The notes below the pieces were generated by a model. It had not been told where the DNA came from. It saw nothing but the letters and a program-made list of their open reading frames with translations, and ran no database searches. This document shows positions 36,094-47,169 of a DNA stretch of 64,000 nt, in pieces; positions within the stretch are counted from its first letter, which is position 1; each line of letters opens with the position of its first letter. Position numbers and translations under genes: made by a program. The DNA is taken from the NCBI GenBank assembly GCA_039000515.1, contig JBCFYV010000012.1:31116821-31180820 (forward strand). Direction: 5' to 3'. The stretch comes from Timema cristinae. Lineage: Eukaryota; Arthropoda; Insecta; Phasmatodea; Timematidae.

Positions 36094-38460
36094 GTAAAAG
36101 TGTGAATTTGTTTGCTCACAAGCAATTTAAATGTTGAGCATTCAAATCAAAAAGTATTTGCTTACAAATTTTACTCTAACTAATTGATTACATAAAAGTA
36201 GATCAGCAACCAAAGGGAAATCATTTTTGTTTTCAGTTAGAAGTTTCATGCTCATTTAACAAGAGGTGAACCTCAAAACATATCTATTTAAAGCAAGTAA
36301 TGTTAGAACTATCAACTACCAAACTACCATATGCTGAATGACTGGTTAGAGCAAACTAGATTTACAATTTAACACATTTATTTAATAATCACCCATTTCA
36401 AATTTTTGCATTCACATTAGTTAAAAATAATTTCTTAACATTGGAAATCATGATAAGGTGGAATTATATTAAGTAAACTCTATTTATAATGACTCTTTTT
36501 AATTCTTTTATTATTAAGAGTAGTTGATATTTGAAAGGTAAGAAATAAAAAATAAAACCTGAAACTATGACTGTTAGTTAAATAAATAAGATTGATTTAG
36601 CTGAATGGGAGATTTAATGTGTAGCGATTATAAAAATGTGTTTACTAACAGCTATTAGAAGAAATGTTACCATATGGTTTTCTAATTAACTTAGAATTAA
36701 CTGAATCAATTATCTAAACACTTATTAAAGATATAATTGTGAGATGTCAAAAGAGTAGTTTCAAAAGAACTATACAAGATATCAAATCACCACTTGTATG
36801 AAAACAAACTACAATAGGTTGGACAACACTTAAAAAAAACCAAACATGCTATTGATATACTTGTACAACCATGAAATAATTGAGCTAAGTACTTTATGTT
36901 ATGCGATTATGGAGCAAACTAAGTTACTCTATAAAATAAAAAATACAAAAAACTTAGTCAACTGGACTAGTCACAATGCACAGCTGCATATAATACTCCA
37001 CTTATATCTAAAATCTACAGTAATAATGATAACATCACAAAATCATGGATGGCCAACAAACAATTAATACATTAATAGTTTATAAGAAAACACATATCTA
37101 TATAATGAAAAATTCAAAATAGTGGTTAGAGTAATAATGTGTTTTCTACAAAACTAATCATAACGTGACATTTCCTTAATACCAAACAACATTTTATTTA
37201 GAATTTGGACAAATAATCTATAAGCTAATATTAATCGATATTCTCAAATGTAAACTATTATTAATTTTTTTTTTTTATAAAATATGTTATTACAATATGT
37301 GTTTTCTGATTATTAAATATTTGATGATTTATTACTACATTCTTACAGTTCCAAAAATGTAAAAGCTAAAATGTTGGAAAAGAAGGAAAGAAAGAATAGT
37401 TGATACCTGATTTTAGTTAGATCTTCCCCTGGTGAACTGTTCAAAACCAATCTATAAAAACATGGCTAAAATATATACACATCTTTTAATAACTGACTAG
37501 CTATACTGCTGCACCCACTCAATCAGTCTCTGTTTGCCTAAAACAGCAATGCTCAGGTTGGAAATCTGACACAGAGCCATTAAGCAAGACCGCAGCTGTG
37601 GTTATAAATGTTGAGGGACTGTGCCACAAAATTTTCTAACAAGATCAAAGTGATAGTCTTGCTGGGTTATGAGCAGTTGGAGGTATGAGTGATTTGAAGA
37701 TAACTATGAGTGTGGTCCCAAGAGCTGTTAGCTCTTAACTGCCTGTAAAAACTAATTGTAGGCCAAATGCTCCAACATAAAGTTTTAAGAAATAAAATCA
37801 ACCAAGGACTTTCAAGGGGTGGAAAATACAATGTCTAATTCACTTCATAACAAAGCTCTATACAGGTTTTTTTTTACTAATTTAATTTTGCATGAAATAT
37901 AGTGAAATGAAATTTTAATCAAGTGTTCAATTAAAAGATATATATAATATTGAGATCAATGTGATGAAAAGAGTAAAATTAGTTTCAATGATGGATAGGT
38001 TTTTTATTTTGATCTGATGCCAAGCGATTTCATATGTAACCTCAACAGAGTGTTAACAAAAATTTTCATTTATAAATCCAATAAATTATTTCAATTAATT
38101 AAATGTAACTTACCTGGTGGATTTGACTTTGATCCCTGTACCTTTTTTAACAAGTTCTCACAAAATGAAATGCTGTGTTAATTATTTATGAACATTTTGG
38201 TCAATGAAAGTACAAAAATAATACTGGTATTTGTATGAAATATGAAGAAGTCTATTGTGTAATAATACATCATACCAAAAAAAAACTAATAGGATTTACA
38301 CTATGGAAGAAATTAGCTTTAAATTGTTATAGAAACATATTTTCTTCAATAGTATTTTTATCTTTCCAAAACCTTCAATTTTTTAAAGAAAATATTTCCC
38401 CTAAGCTTTTGTGTTGTTTGGAATTTCATTTTAAAGCCTGTCCGAGTTTTCACATATTTT
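36094..38460. other. AT-rich intergenic stretch
   Basis: No coding block, RNA gene or transposon end recognised. Confidence 0.5.
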
Positions 38461-38464
38461 CACC

Positions 38465-38605
38465 AATGGAGTTGGAAGGAAAAACCATGCAAGTACAGCT
38501 GGTTAGGACTAAAGGTCCTCTGAACCCCACCTCTCCACCTCCCAGTCACTGGAAAACCAGTCTACATGAGCCTGACATTTAGTTTGCATGCCCACCCATT
38601 ATGGT
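38465..38605 (-). repeat. tRNA-derived SINE fragment, family D
   Basis: On the - strand it contains ATAATGGGTGGGCATGC, then CCAGTGACTGGGAGGTGG and GGGGTTCAGAGG. The B box is degenerate. It shares its layout with 35395-35540 and, inverted, 61085-61215. Confidence 0.55.
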
Positions 38606-38827
38606 TTTGAATCTAGTTAAATTGATAACTATCAAGTAAAAAATGGAGTGTTCTACTTTCTTCTGATGAAGGAGCTGATGTTCCCCAAAAATGATTGTAA
38701 TATGTTATATTTACATTACATCTATTACTGTTTCTAGCCTGTGGCCTGGGTCAGTTTTTTATTCAAGCCATGTATTTTCCAGTACCGGCTTGCTAGGCCT
38801 GTCGCAGCTTCATATGCCTTATGATCT

Positions 38828-39000
38828 ATCTTAAGAATAGGACAGGCACAACATACAGTCCCCGGATGTTAATTTATTAATGTGAAAGGGTATACCCTTA
38901 TTTTCATCCATGATACATTTTTTGCCATGTCGGGAATTGAACCCAGGACCCTTAGCTCAGTAGGCAGACATGCTACCAACTGAGCTAAGGTGTCAGACTA
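38828..39000 (-). repeat. tRNA-derived SINE, family A, copy 2
   Basis: On the - strand: A box TTAGCTCAGTTGGTAGCA and B box GGGTTCAATTCC in tRNA spacing. The body matches 31913-32083 (GGCACAACATACAGTCCCC against GACACAACATCTAGTCCCC). Confidence 0.82.
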
Positions 39001-39495
39001 AAATTGTAAATAAGAATTAAAATAACAGGGAAGTATTATATTTTTAATTCTGTTATTGAGAAGTAGGTCTACCATGATATTCATGACAATAATAAAATCA
39101 GATGCAAATAAAAATGAAATTTGATTTAAAAGTACAGGCACCGCTTAAAATTGGGTTAACCTTATGTTTTCAAATACGCAGTTTGATTAACTTTATTTTC
39201 CGAGTGAACCCTTAAGTGAAGTATTTTTAAATTCCTTCTCTAGTAAAGCAAAGAAGTTATACCAGTTTCTATGAATAAAAGACAATCTATTTAAGTGAGA
39301 CTTTAATCATTATGTTTCATTACAAGCCGTTGTATTTATATTATAAATTATTTAGTATATGCTATGCATTATTTACTGTTAGTTATGCATTATACATGAA
39401 CATAAACCCAGCCTAATGATGTTAAACAACAAAACAACCATTATGGGTAAAAGTATCTTCAATTTTGGTATAGTACTGAGAAACAACATGACTGT

Positions 39496-39558
39496 CTGAA
39501 AGGCTTTTTTTCCTACTTAGTATATAATAAGGTTCTAGTAGGAAAAAAGGCCTTTCAG
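39496..39558. repeat. 63-nt hairpin: 21-bp stem, 21-nt loop
   Basis: CTGAAAGGC at 39496 pairs with GCCTTTCAG ending at 39558. The stem is 21 bases with 20 paired positions; the loop is TA-rich. Size and symmetry are compatible with a small-RNA precursor, a foldback of a transposon end or chance; there is no expression evidence. Confidence 0.5.
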
Positions 39559-39768
39559 ATTTACCTTCCTACTAAAATCAGTGTATCCAATACTCAACAA
39601 AGGGTTAAGGATAGTTATGACAATGTGACAGCTTTTCAGCAATACAATGAAATAATTGTGACAAGTGTTATCCATTATACCTTTAAGTTTCAAGCAAGAC
39701 AACTTCTTAGCAACAAAATGCTCAAAATATTGCAGTGGCATATCTTCAAGATTGATAGTAATCTTTTT

Positions 39769-40017
39769 TTAAGCACTGCATCTTACTATCCGTTCAGGTT
39801 ATATGTATGTACTAATTACGCTAATGTTTTTAGGGATTAAGAAGGTTATATTTTTATGAAGTGTACCTGTATTTGCGTGGAGGGAGAGTGGAAAACCATT
39901 TAGGAAAAACCCCTTTCAGTACACCCGACCAAGATTCAAACTTTGATCTCCCCGTAATTGGTGGTGTAGTCTACTGCGAGAGTAGCACATCAGACCTTGC
40001 GGCCACCGAAGCGGGTG
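39769..40017 (-). repeat. tRNA-derived SINE, family B, copy 3
   Basis: The tail AAGCACTGCATCTTACTATC on the + strand and a head reading GTGGCCGCAAGGTCTGATG with B-box-like AAAGTTTGAATCTTGG on the - strand. Body blocks GAAGTGTACCTG and GAGAGTGGAAAACC match the copies at 35900 and 63146. Confidence 0.82.
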
Positions 40018-40260
40018 ATACTCAATTTTCCTCTACAGTAGAAGAAGGAATCTGATTAACCCTTATTTATGCTTTTATCTAGTGGGTTTTGAACATAAGC
40101 CTTTTGGAAGCAGGATATTTTTAGTAGCTCTTTTATTCTTATTTAAATGTTTATTGAATCCAAACATGCACAATTTTTTCCTTTGTTTAAAAGGATAGGA
40201 GGAATATTAGTAATGTGCATCAAGGGTCGCATAGTTTAAGGTGCACTTCTCGAATTTGAC

Positions 40261-40500
40261 TGGAATGCAGGTTTTCAGAAGTCTGTGTTGCATGGAGATG
40301 TAACCCCTGCAGAAATTTGGTAGGGCTATAAGCTTGATCTGAGTAAAACCGAGTTTTTGCCTTTCAGCTTATGCACACATTCCGAAAGATCAATCCGTGA
40401 AATTAGATCCTCGTTCAAGAAAATTAATTTTGGGAGGATATTGTCATAATGCACCACAATTTGTTTGTACAGAAGATAGAAAAACCCAAACGAAAACCAC
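40261..40500 (+). pseudogene. Copia integrase C-terminal fragment
   Basis: The readable parts are VLHGDVTPAEIW (then a stop) and AYAHIPKDQSVKLDPRSRKL followed by ILGGYCHN. They match the GKTPYEIW and AYVHIPK-RKKLDPKSRK-GY region conserved in Copia integrases. Confidence 0.8.
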
Positions 40501-40680
40501 ACTTGGTTGGTTGGCCTGTTAATAAAAATTGGAAATATATTAAAAAAATTAATGTGTTAGAAAAAGGTGGCCAAAGTTGGTGAAAAATTGCAATATTTTA
40601 AATTTTATTTTGATTAAATAGAATTTCCGTACCGTACACCTACTTTGTTTTACAAATAGGCTCTACGACTAACCGCTAGA

Positions 40681-41300
40681 ATGCCTTAAACATAAGGACC
40701 GCCATTACACATAAAGCTATTTCCCTCATTTCCTTATTAAAGGCCTTATATCTCAAAAACAAGGAAGAGAAGGGATACTGTTAACTGTATGTGGTGAAAG
40801 AGAAATGTTTTATTGTATAAAACCCACCATTTGTGGATGTGACAAAAATTCTGGACTAGACGCTGGAGCGCCTTAAACTTAAGGACCACCCTTAAAATGT
40901 GGCTATTTTAGATGCTCATTCCATTCTTAGCACTCTTTAAGGCCTTATATTTCGAAAATAAGGAAGAGAAGGGATACTGTTAACTGTATGGGGTGAAAGA
41001 AAATGTTTTATTGTATAAAACACACCATTTGTGGACGTGATAAAAATTCTGGACTAGACACTGTAGCGCCTTAAACATAAGGACCACCCTTAAAATGTGG
41101 CTATTTTAGATGATAATTCCATTCATATCCCTCTTTAAGGCCTTATATCCCGAAAACAAGGACGACACAGCCTAATAAAAATTAGATGGTGTGAAAGAGA
41201 AATCTTTTCTCTACAAAAGTCACCATTTGTGGTCGTGATAAAAATTCTGGATGAGACGCTGGAGCGCCCTAAACATAAAGACCATGGAGCACTTTAAATA
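40681..41300. repeat. Satellite-like tandem repeat, about 187-199 bp period
   Basis: The anchor CCTTAAA(C)ATAAGGACC recurs at 40684, 40871, 41069 and, mutated, 41268. Between anchors the order AAAATGTGGCTATTTTAGAT, AAGGCCTTATAT, GGTGAAAGA, CACCATTTGTGG and AAAATTCTGGACTAGAC is kept. There are about three full copies and partial edges, with no coding. It sits between Copia integrase and RT-derived sequence. Confidence 0.85.
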
Positions 41301-41672
41301 TAATTCACGCATTTAAAATGTTGCTATTTTAGATAATAAATATTTTTTTTTTATATATAAAAGTCGCATAATTTATCATAATCAAATAATTTAGTAACAG
41401 AGCATTCTTTGGATCATTCTTAGAACCAACCAAACCATTTAATCAACATCGCATTCTTCTGATCATTCTTTGAACTAACAAAAAAAATTAGTTACCTTAT
41501 ATTGCAAGTCTGTGCAACACCCCAAAATATGCAGACTAAACATTTATGTGGATGTGGCATAGTTCGGCCTAGTACACAAACACGTATTTATATTTTTTTA
41601 ATATACTATCAGAGGGATAGTGCTGCTCTATAGTAAGTTGCTGCCTTCTATCAGACAAGTGGCATCGCAATT

Positions 41673-42175
41673 AAATGAATAAAGTTCAGGATTTTGTGGA
41701 TACTATGAAAATTAATCAAATCAGATTTTTTATTTGTGGTGCTTGTTTAAGAAGTGTCAGAATGGAACAATTCAGGATTTCGTTGTTTATTATGAGATTG
41801 GTATACACAAATCAGTACTTTTTTATTTGTGGTGCTTGTTTAAAGAAGTCTCTGAGATGGAGACCATTCAGAATGGAATACAATTCAGGATTTTCGTGGA
41901 TATTATGAGAATGGATACAAATCAGATTTTTTATTTGTGGTGCTTGTTTAAGAGAATGTCTGAATGGAGACCATTCAGAATGGATACAATTCAGAATTTC
42001 GTGGATATTATGAGAATGGATACAAATCAGACTTTTTATTTGTGGTGCTTGTTTAAGAGAATGTCTGAATGGAGACCATTCAGAATGGATACAATTCAGG
42101 ATTTCGTGGATATTATGAGAATGGATACAAATCAGACTTTTTATTTGTGGTGCTTGTTTAAGAAATTTCTGAATG
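41673..42175 (+). repeat. In-frame 105-bp tandem repeat (35-residue unit) in Copia RT-derived sequence
   Basis: Five units, the last shortened, repeat the blocks ATTCAGGATTTCGTGGATAT, ATACAAATCAGA and TTTATTTGTGGTGCTTGTTT. The later units are nearly identical, the first two diverged. An open frame from 41734 to 42318 translates the units as NQTFYLWCLFKRMSEWRPFR flanked by MDTIQDFVDIM. The NQTFYL and KR elements resemble the end of the Copia reverse transcriptase just before RNase H, which is exactly where the block lies. That identity is an inference. Confidence 0.75.
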
Positions 42176-42662
42176 GATACAATTCGGCATCCCCTAAAAT
42201 TCCATACAAGGAATTGATTGGTAGTTTAATGTATTTGATACTAGGATCAAGACCAGAACTTTATTTTTCGTTATCTTATTTTGGAAGGTTTCAAAATTGT
42301 TATAGTGAGACACAATAGAATTATTTAAAGAAGTTGTTTGTTATCTTAATTAATATAATAGTAATTTTAGTTTGAAGTACGTTAAGTTAAATGACAATGT
42401 TGTGCCTTGGTGTCCCAAAAAACAAAATGTTGTGGTTCTCTTTAGTAGGGAAGCTGAGTATTCAGTTCTTTCTGCTGTAATGTCTGAATGTTAACTTTTT
42501 AATTCAGTTATATAATAAGGTCTTTATTGCTGAAAATATTGTCTTGAAGACAACCAATCTTGCATAGAAATGGGCATAAACTTGTGAGATTAAAAGCTCT
42601 AAACACATTGATGTGAGACATCACTTGATAAGAAATTTAATTAGAGGTGATTTTAAATTACA
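42176..42662 (+). pseudogene. Copia RNase H region, 5' part
   Basis: PYKELIGSLMYLILGSRPEL and YFSLSYFGRFQNCYSET are textbook Copia. Broken pieces follow, corresponding to the KYVKLNDN, SREAEYSVLSAVMSEC and KHIDVRHHLIRNLIRG regions. Several stops and a deletion are present. The reading is cut by the hAT insertion at 42671. Confidence 0.85.
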
Positions 42663-42670
42663 GTTGTAGT
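42663..42670. repeat. Left TSD of the ZMYM1-like hAT
   Basis: gttgtagt, identical to 45427-45434. Confidence 0.95.
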
Positions 42671-45426
42671 CAGTGGCGCTCATATATAGGCACTGCAAAA
42701 CTGCAGCACCCCCTATTTCTCTTGATATTATCGATAACATTTAATATGAGTCCTTTTTTCTTTAATTCTTTCTTATTTTTGTAGTACAATATACATTCCT
42801 TAAGCTTAATGTCAGTACTTCAGTAGCTATCCCCCAGTTTATGAAAAAGATACAAACATCTTTGTATAGAACTGTGCGCTTCACAGTGCCAGCGACGTGG
42901 TGTTTGACTGTTGTGCGCATGCATACATAGGAGGGAGTGGGGAGGAAGGTGGGACTGCCAGGTAGAGAGAGCACTGTTGCTCTCGTAGTGCCGACTCTGG
43001 CGTGATGGTGGAAGGAAGTTTTTTTTTTACTCAGCGTGTGTTGTGGTTAAAAAACCGTGTACCATATTCTTGAATGTGACAAAGTGTAGAACAGTGTAGA
43101 ATTAGATTATTATTCAGCTTCCAGCTATTATATTTGATTAATTTTTTTTTCGGTTCTTTTATTTAACAGAAAACTTTAACCATGGCCTTGCATCCCCAAG
43201 AAATAAGTTCTGTGACTGTAAGTGAGCTTCAACAGCTTAAGTTTTCACAGCTATCTTTCCATGAGAAAGTTACAGTTAAGAAAAGAGGTCGTTCAACACC
43301 TGATATTCTCAGCCAGGCAAAAGCAACAACAAGAAATCTATTTGTAGCTTTAATTCTGAATGATACCAACGGAAAAGTTGGCTTTGCGGCTGTGAAGTAA
43401 AAAATGCACTGTTTTGCTTCCAGTGTTTGCTGTTTGGAGGTGATGTATCATGGACAAAAGATGATTTTAGAAATATAAACAAAATGAAAGAAAAAACTGA
43501 AAAGCATGAGAAGTCAAAGAAACATGTTGATAATGTTGTTTCACTGTCACTTTTAGGAACCGTAAGTATTAGGAGAAACTTAGTGAGGCATACACACTTT
43601 CAATCAATGAGCATAATAAAAAAGTTAAAAATAACCTGAAATTTTGTTCAAAATAATAGACTGCATTTACTTTTGTGGAAACTTTGAAACTCCCTTATGT
43701 GGACATGATGAAAAAGACGATTTAGTAAATCCAGGGGTATTTAGAGGTTAGTAAATTTTGCATCTAATTAGATTCAGATTTGAAGAATCAGTTAGAAACC
43801 AGTGCAGTCTTCAAAGGTGTTTCTAAGACCATTCAGAATGAGATACTTGACTGCCTGATACAAATATACCATTAGGAGATAAGGACGGAAATTAGAAAAG
43901 CTTCCTTTGTAGCTGTCATGGCTGATGACACAACAGATGTTTCGAAACACACTCAAATGGTCCTTGTTCTATGGTACGTATTGAATGGAGAAATATTTGA
44001 GCGTTTTTGGGGATTCTTTATTTCAGAAAATCAAACTGCAGATGGCATATCAAAACGTATTTTAAAACAATTGGACATAATCCTTCAAGAAAATGGACAA
44101 AAACTGATAGCTCAACATTTGATGGTGCAAACGTCATGAAAAGCAAAAAAATCAGTTCAAGCAAAAATAAAAGCAGTTTCACACATTTCATTCACTGTAT
44201 GCACAACAACTTAATTTAGTAATGGAAATGCAGCAAGTATTACACGAAACGCAAGAATTTTTTTTCTCTAACATTCTGGCTATTCCAACATTCTTCTCAA
44301 GATCACCACGTCTGTCCATTCTTAAGAAACATGGATGTCAGCATTCCACGTCCATCCTCTAAAAGGTGGAATTTCAACATATGGACCATAAACAGAGTTC
44401 ATGAAAATTTGCAACCTTTAAAAAACTGCCTTCCTGAAATTCATTCAACATCAAATGCAGATCAAACCATTGCAGAAGCAACAGGAATTTTAAAATATCT
44501 GAATGATGATAATTTCAAGTTTTGGTTATAGCTTTTTCACAGATTATGCCTCATGTTGAAATAATTTACAACCAAATGCAATCTCGAGAAATTAGTGTGT
44601 TTAGAGTCAATGAACATATAACAAATTTCAAAACTGCTATTTTAGAATTGAGAGACTCAAAGTACTGTGAGAATCCTTCAAAGACACTCGTGGCAGAAGC
44701 TAAGGAAGTGTGTGACAATATATGTGTTGATATAATGGACAGATAATCTTCCACTAAACACTTAGTAGCTGCTAAATTGTTCCAGCAAGAATTGCTTCAC
44801 TAAATTTAAGAATGAACATCCCACAAAAGAGATAGTACTGTCCACTGAAGCTTATCCCATAATTGACAAAGAAAAGCTTGAAACTGAACTAAAAGTATTC
44901 TATTGTAGGACTGATATTCATGAATATTGCAAATTAACTGAGCTGCTGAAATTTATCTTGGAAAATAATCTATATGATGGTTTTAGTGAAATTACAAAAC
45001 TAATACAAATCTTTTTGACAATTCCCATGACTACATCAGAGGCAGAGTGCTGCTTTTAACATTGAAAAAAATAAAAACTTTTTTAAGAAGCACTATGAAT
45101 TCGGAAAGACTAAATGTGCCTTGGAGTACTTTCAATGGAGAAAAATTTCCACCATTGTCATTCAGAGATCAAGGAGGAATTATTGAACTTTTTGTGCAAA
45201 TTAAAACAAGAAGAATGGATTTATTTTTAAATGAATAGATCAAGCTTGAACTGTAACAATTTAAGTTAAAGTAAGTGAAAAATTTTTTTTTTTTTTTAAA
45301 GATTTTATCAAGTTCTTGAAAAAATTTCTTTTATACATATATTTTTCCTTTTACACAATTTTAAAACAAAGGCTAAAAATTTTCTGGAGCAGCACTCCCA
45401 CTAATTTTAGCTATGAGCCGCCACTG
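42671..45426 (+). mobile_element. Complete but dead hAT transposon inside Copia
   Basis: The left end CAGTGGCGCTCATATATAGG faces AGCTATGAGCCGCCACTG at the right, giving CAGTGGCG-type hAT TIRs. The flanking 8-bp duplication gttgtagt is perfect, and removing the element rejoins the Copia reading. Length is 2756 bp. Copia must have been in place before this hAT arrived. Confidence 0.95.
43183..45240 (+). pseudogene. hAT transposase relic (ZMYM1-like) within the Copia insertion
   Basis: Near 43910 is FVAVMADDTTDVSKHTQM with the first catalytic-type Asp. Near 44095 is a frame-shifted AQTFDGANVM-like piece. Near 44270 are FFSNILAIPTFFSRS and LSILKKH. From 45000, IFLTIPMTTSEAECC continues in a shifted frame into TLKKIKTFLRSTMNSERL, the dimerisation domain. 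The N-terminal reading starts MALHPQEISS at 43182. Many shifts and stops make it inactive. It is related to but distinct from the relic at 1961-2952. Confidence 0.85.
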
Positions 45427-45500
45427 GTTGTAGTTATTATCGAACAAGTAGCAGACATAATGACAAAAGGGTTAGCAATAAGGAAATTTTAGTACTCTAT
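45427..45500 (+). pseudogene. Copia RNase H region, 3' part after the hAT insertion
   Basis: It starts with the right TSD copy. The reading VVIIEQVADIMTKGLAIRKF then a stop matches the EQLADIMTKGL end of Copia polyproteins. Confidence 0.9.
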
Positions 45501-45539
45501 AAATCTATTATATACTACAGAAATTTGATTAGAATATGT

Positions 45540-45625
45540 TAATAAGTAATGGTATTATATTTGGAAGAAGGTATAGTAAAGGAGGATAGAAACATATAAA
45601 AGGACATATAAAAGTGAAGAATACA
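45540..45625. repeat. Half-MITE related to 12690-12840
   Basis: GGTATTATATTTGGAAGAAG, then GTATAGTAAAGGAGGATAGA and ACATATAAAAGG match the arm at 12720 and the complement of 12790-12825. The opposite arm was not found. Confidence 0.5.
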
Positions 45626-46199
45626 AATTGATAATTGATAAAGAAATTGATAAGTAATTAATAAGTAATGGGATACAAACGTGTGTTGGTAAAGCTTTTA
45701 TCTTATTTTAGTTGAAAAGATTTTACTCTTTCTTGTTTATAGCATTGTAGATGAGAGAAGAGGTTATATTGGCAACTCTGCAAGGCTTGTGTTGGGTTGG
45801 GTGGCTACCTTACTTCCTACTTCCTATCTGTATCTATGTTTGTTCATTGGTCTGATTACTGGTTAAACGTCTCTATCAATTATTAATTAAATACACCATT
45901 TTACACAATGTCAATGCATGTGTGATTTAGTTTCATGGCCTAGTTATCCTAATATTGTTATATTAAGAATGTAAAGTTTTCATGTTAAATCATTAAAATT
46001 TAAGTTAGGTACATATTTGAAAAGCACGCCACATTTATGCCCTCCAGGATCAGCAAACGGCAACTCAAGATTTACAAGCTCTTCGTTAAGTTGCAACTAT
46101 AATTGCTGCTTCAGCTGTCTTTCATTTATTTAGGAGTCCACTGCTTTAGCTGCCTTCTGTTAAGTTAGGGGATAATAGTTTTAACTGCCTTTTATTAGG

Positions 46200-46403
46200 A
46201 TGAAGTTCGCTACATTTCTGCCTTTTCTACAGGATTGTTTTATTGTTTTTGCAGCCTTATTTTTATCCAAGCTTTTATTAGGTTTCTTATACGAATTTTT
46301 TTATACAAAATTTGTTTTTATATCAGGTATGGGTGCCAAAATTGAGACCAACCCTGGGCATCAAATGCTCTTGCTAGTTCAAATCCCATCAGAGTTTATA
46401 TGA
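46200..46403 (+). pseudogene. Possible LINE 5' fragment with 2A-like motif
   Basis: The open frame ends in ISGMGAKIETNPGHQ. Several LINE families carry a ribosome-skipping 2A-like motif (D-x-E-x-N-P-G-P) near the start of their ORF, after a Leu-rich stretch. Here the preceding residues are hydrophobic as expected, but the final Pro is His and the Asp is Lys, so the motif would not work. No other LINE domain is next to it. Confidence 0.35.
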
Positions 46404-47169
46404 GTACTTTTTCTCTAAACTCACCTTTTAATTTCTACCTCATTAGTGTAATTCATTGTGGATAGCCCAGGAAAAGTAAAGCATGGTGCATATAACCATA
46501 TAAATAAAGAGTATTTTAGTATTGTACCAAAACTTTGCATTTAATATTGATCACAATCCTAGCATAGTCGTGGAACATTTGAGTGAAGTGCGATAACAGT
46601 GAGTTAGTTGCTCCTTTGAGTGAATGCAGTCATTCATGATTAATAGTGCAGGAACAGTAAACAGTAAGTGCTTTCCATGGGATTGCTACAAAACTTACTG
46701 ACCAAGGACAAGCTTCCCTTAGTGAAAAATGTTTATCAACTAAATTATATTCATTTCATATAAAGTCTTAAATAAACTTTGAGTGTATATTCCAATAGAA
46801 GGCCTACCATGTGTGCAAATATTAACACATACATACTAAAATAAAGTGTATACAATAACCTATGAATATCTGACAAACATGAGTGATATGGATATGGAGT
46901 GATGGGATATGTTACTAAATTAATGTCAATAAAGTGTAAATATTTAGAGTAGTGTGTTAAATATGAGGATATTTGTCAAACAAAATAAATTAGGAAGAGT
47001 AAGAAAGGTATGTAAATACACTTTGTCATCAGTTACTAAGAGCAGGAATGGGAAAACTTTGGCCCACAAACCATTTATGACTTGCACTACTATTTTACGT
47101 GGCCCACCAATACTTTACAATATTTTTTTTTACAAAAATGAACCACATAAGAAATAACTAACAAAACTC
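46404..47169. other. Intergenic stretch with one hAT-like terminus
   Basis: No gene. CAGGAATGGGAAAACTTTGG near 47044 resembles the terminus of Charlie-like hATs, but no opposite end is visible. Confidence 0.4.

Larger units (their letters stand above)
40261..46000 (+). mobile_element. Wrecked Ty1/copia retrotransposon with later insertions
   Basis: Domain pieces come in Copia order on one strand: end of integrase (40261-40500), an RT-derived tandem block (41673-42175), and RNase H (42176-42662, resuming at 45427-45500). They are separated by a 190-bp satellite (40681-41300) and a complete hAT (42671-45426). LTRs were not identified with confidence, so both outer edges are approximate. It lies in intergenic DNA and is inactive. 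Confidence 0.75.

Noticed and set aside
39861..40055. 64-codon + strand frame
   Set aside because: Covers SINE family B copy 3; the reading is incidental.
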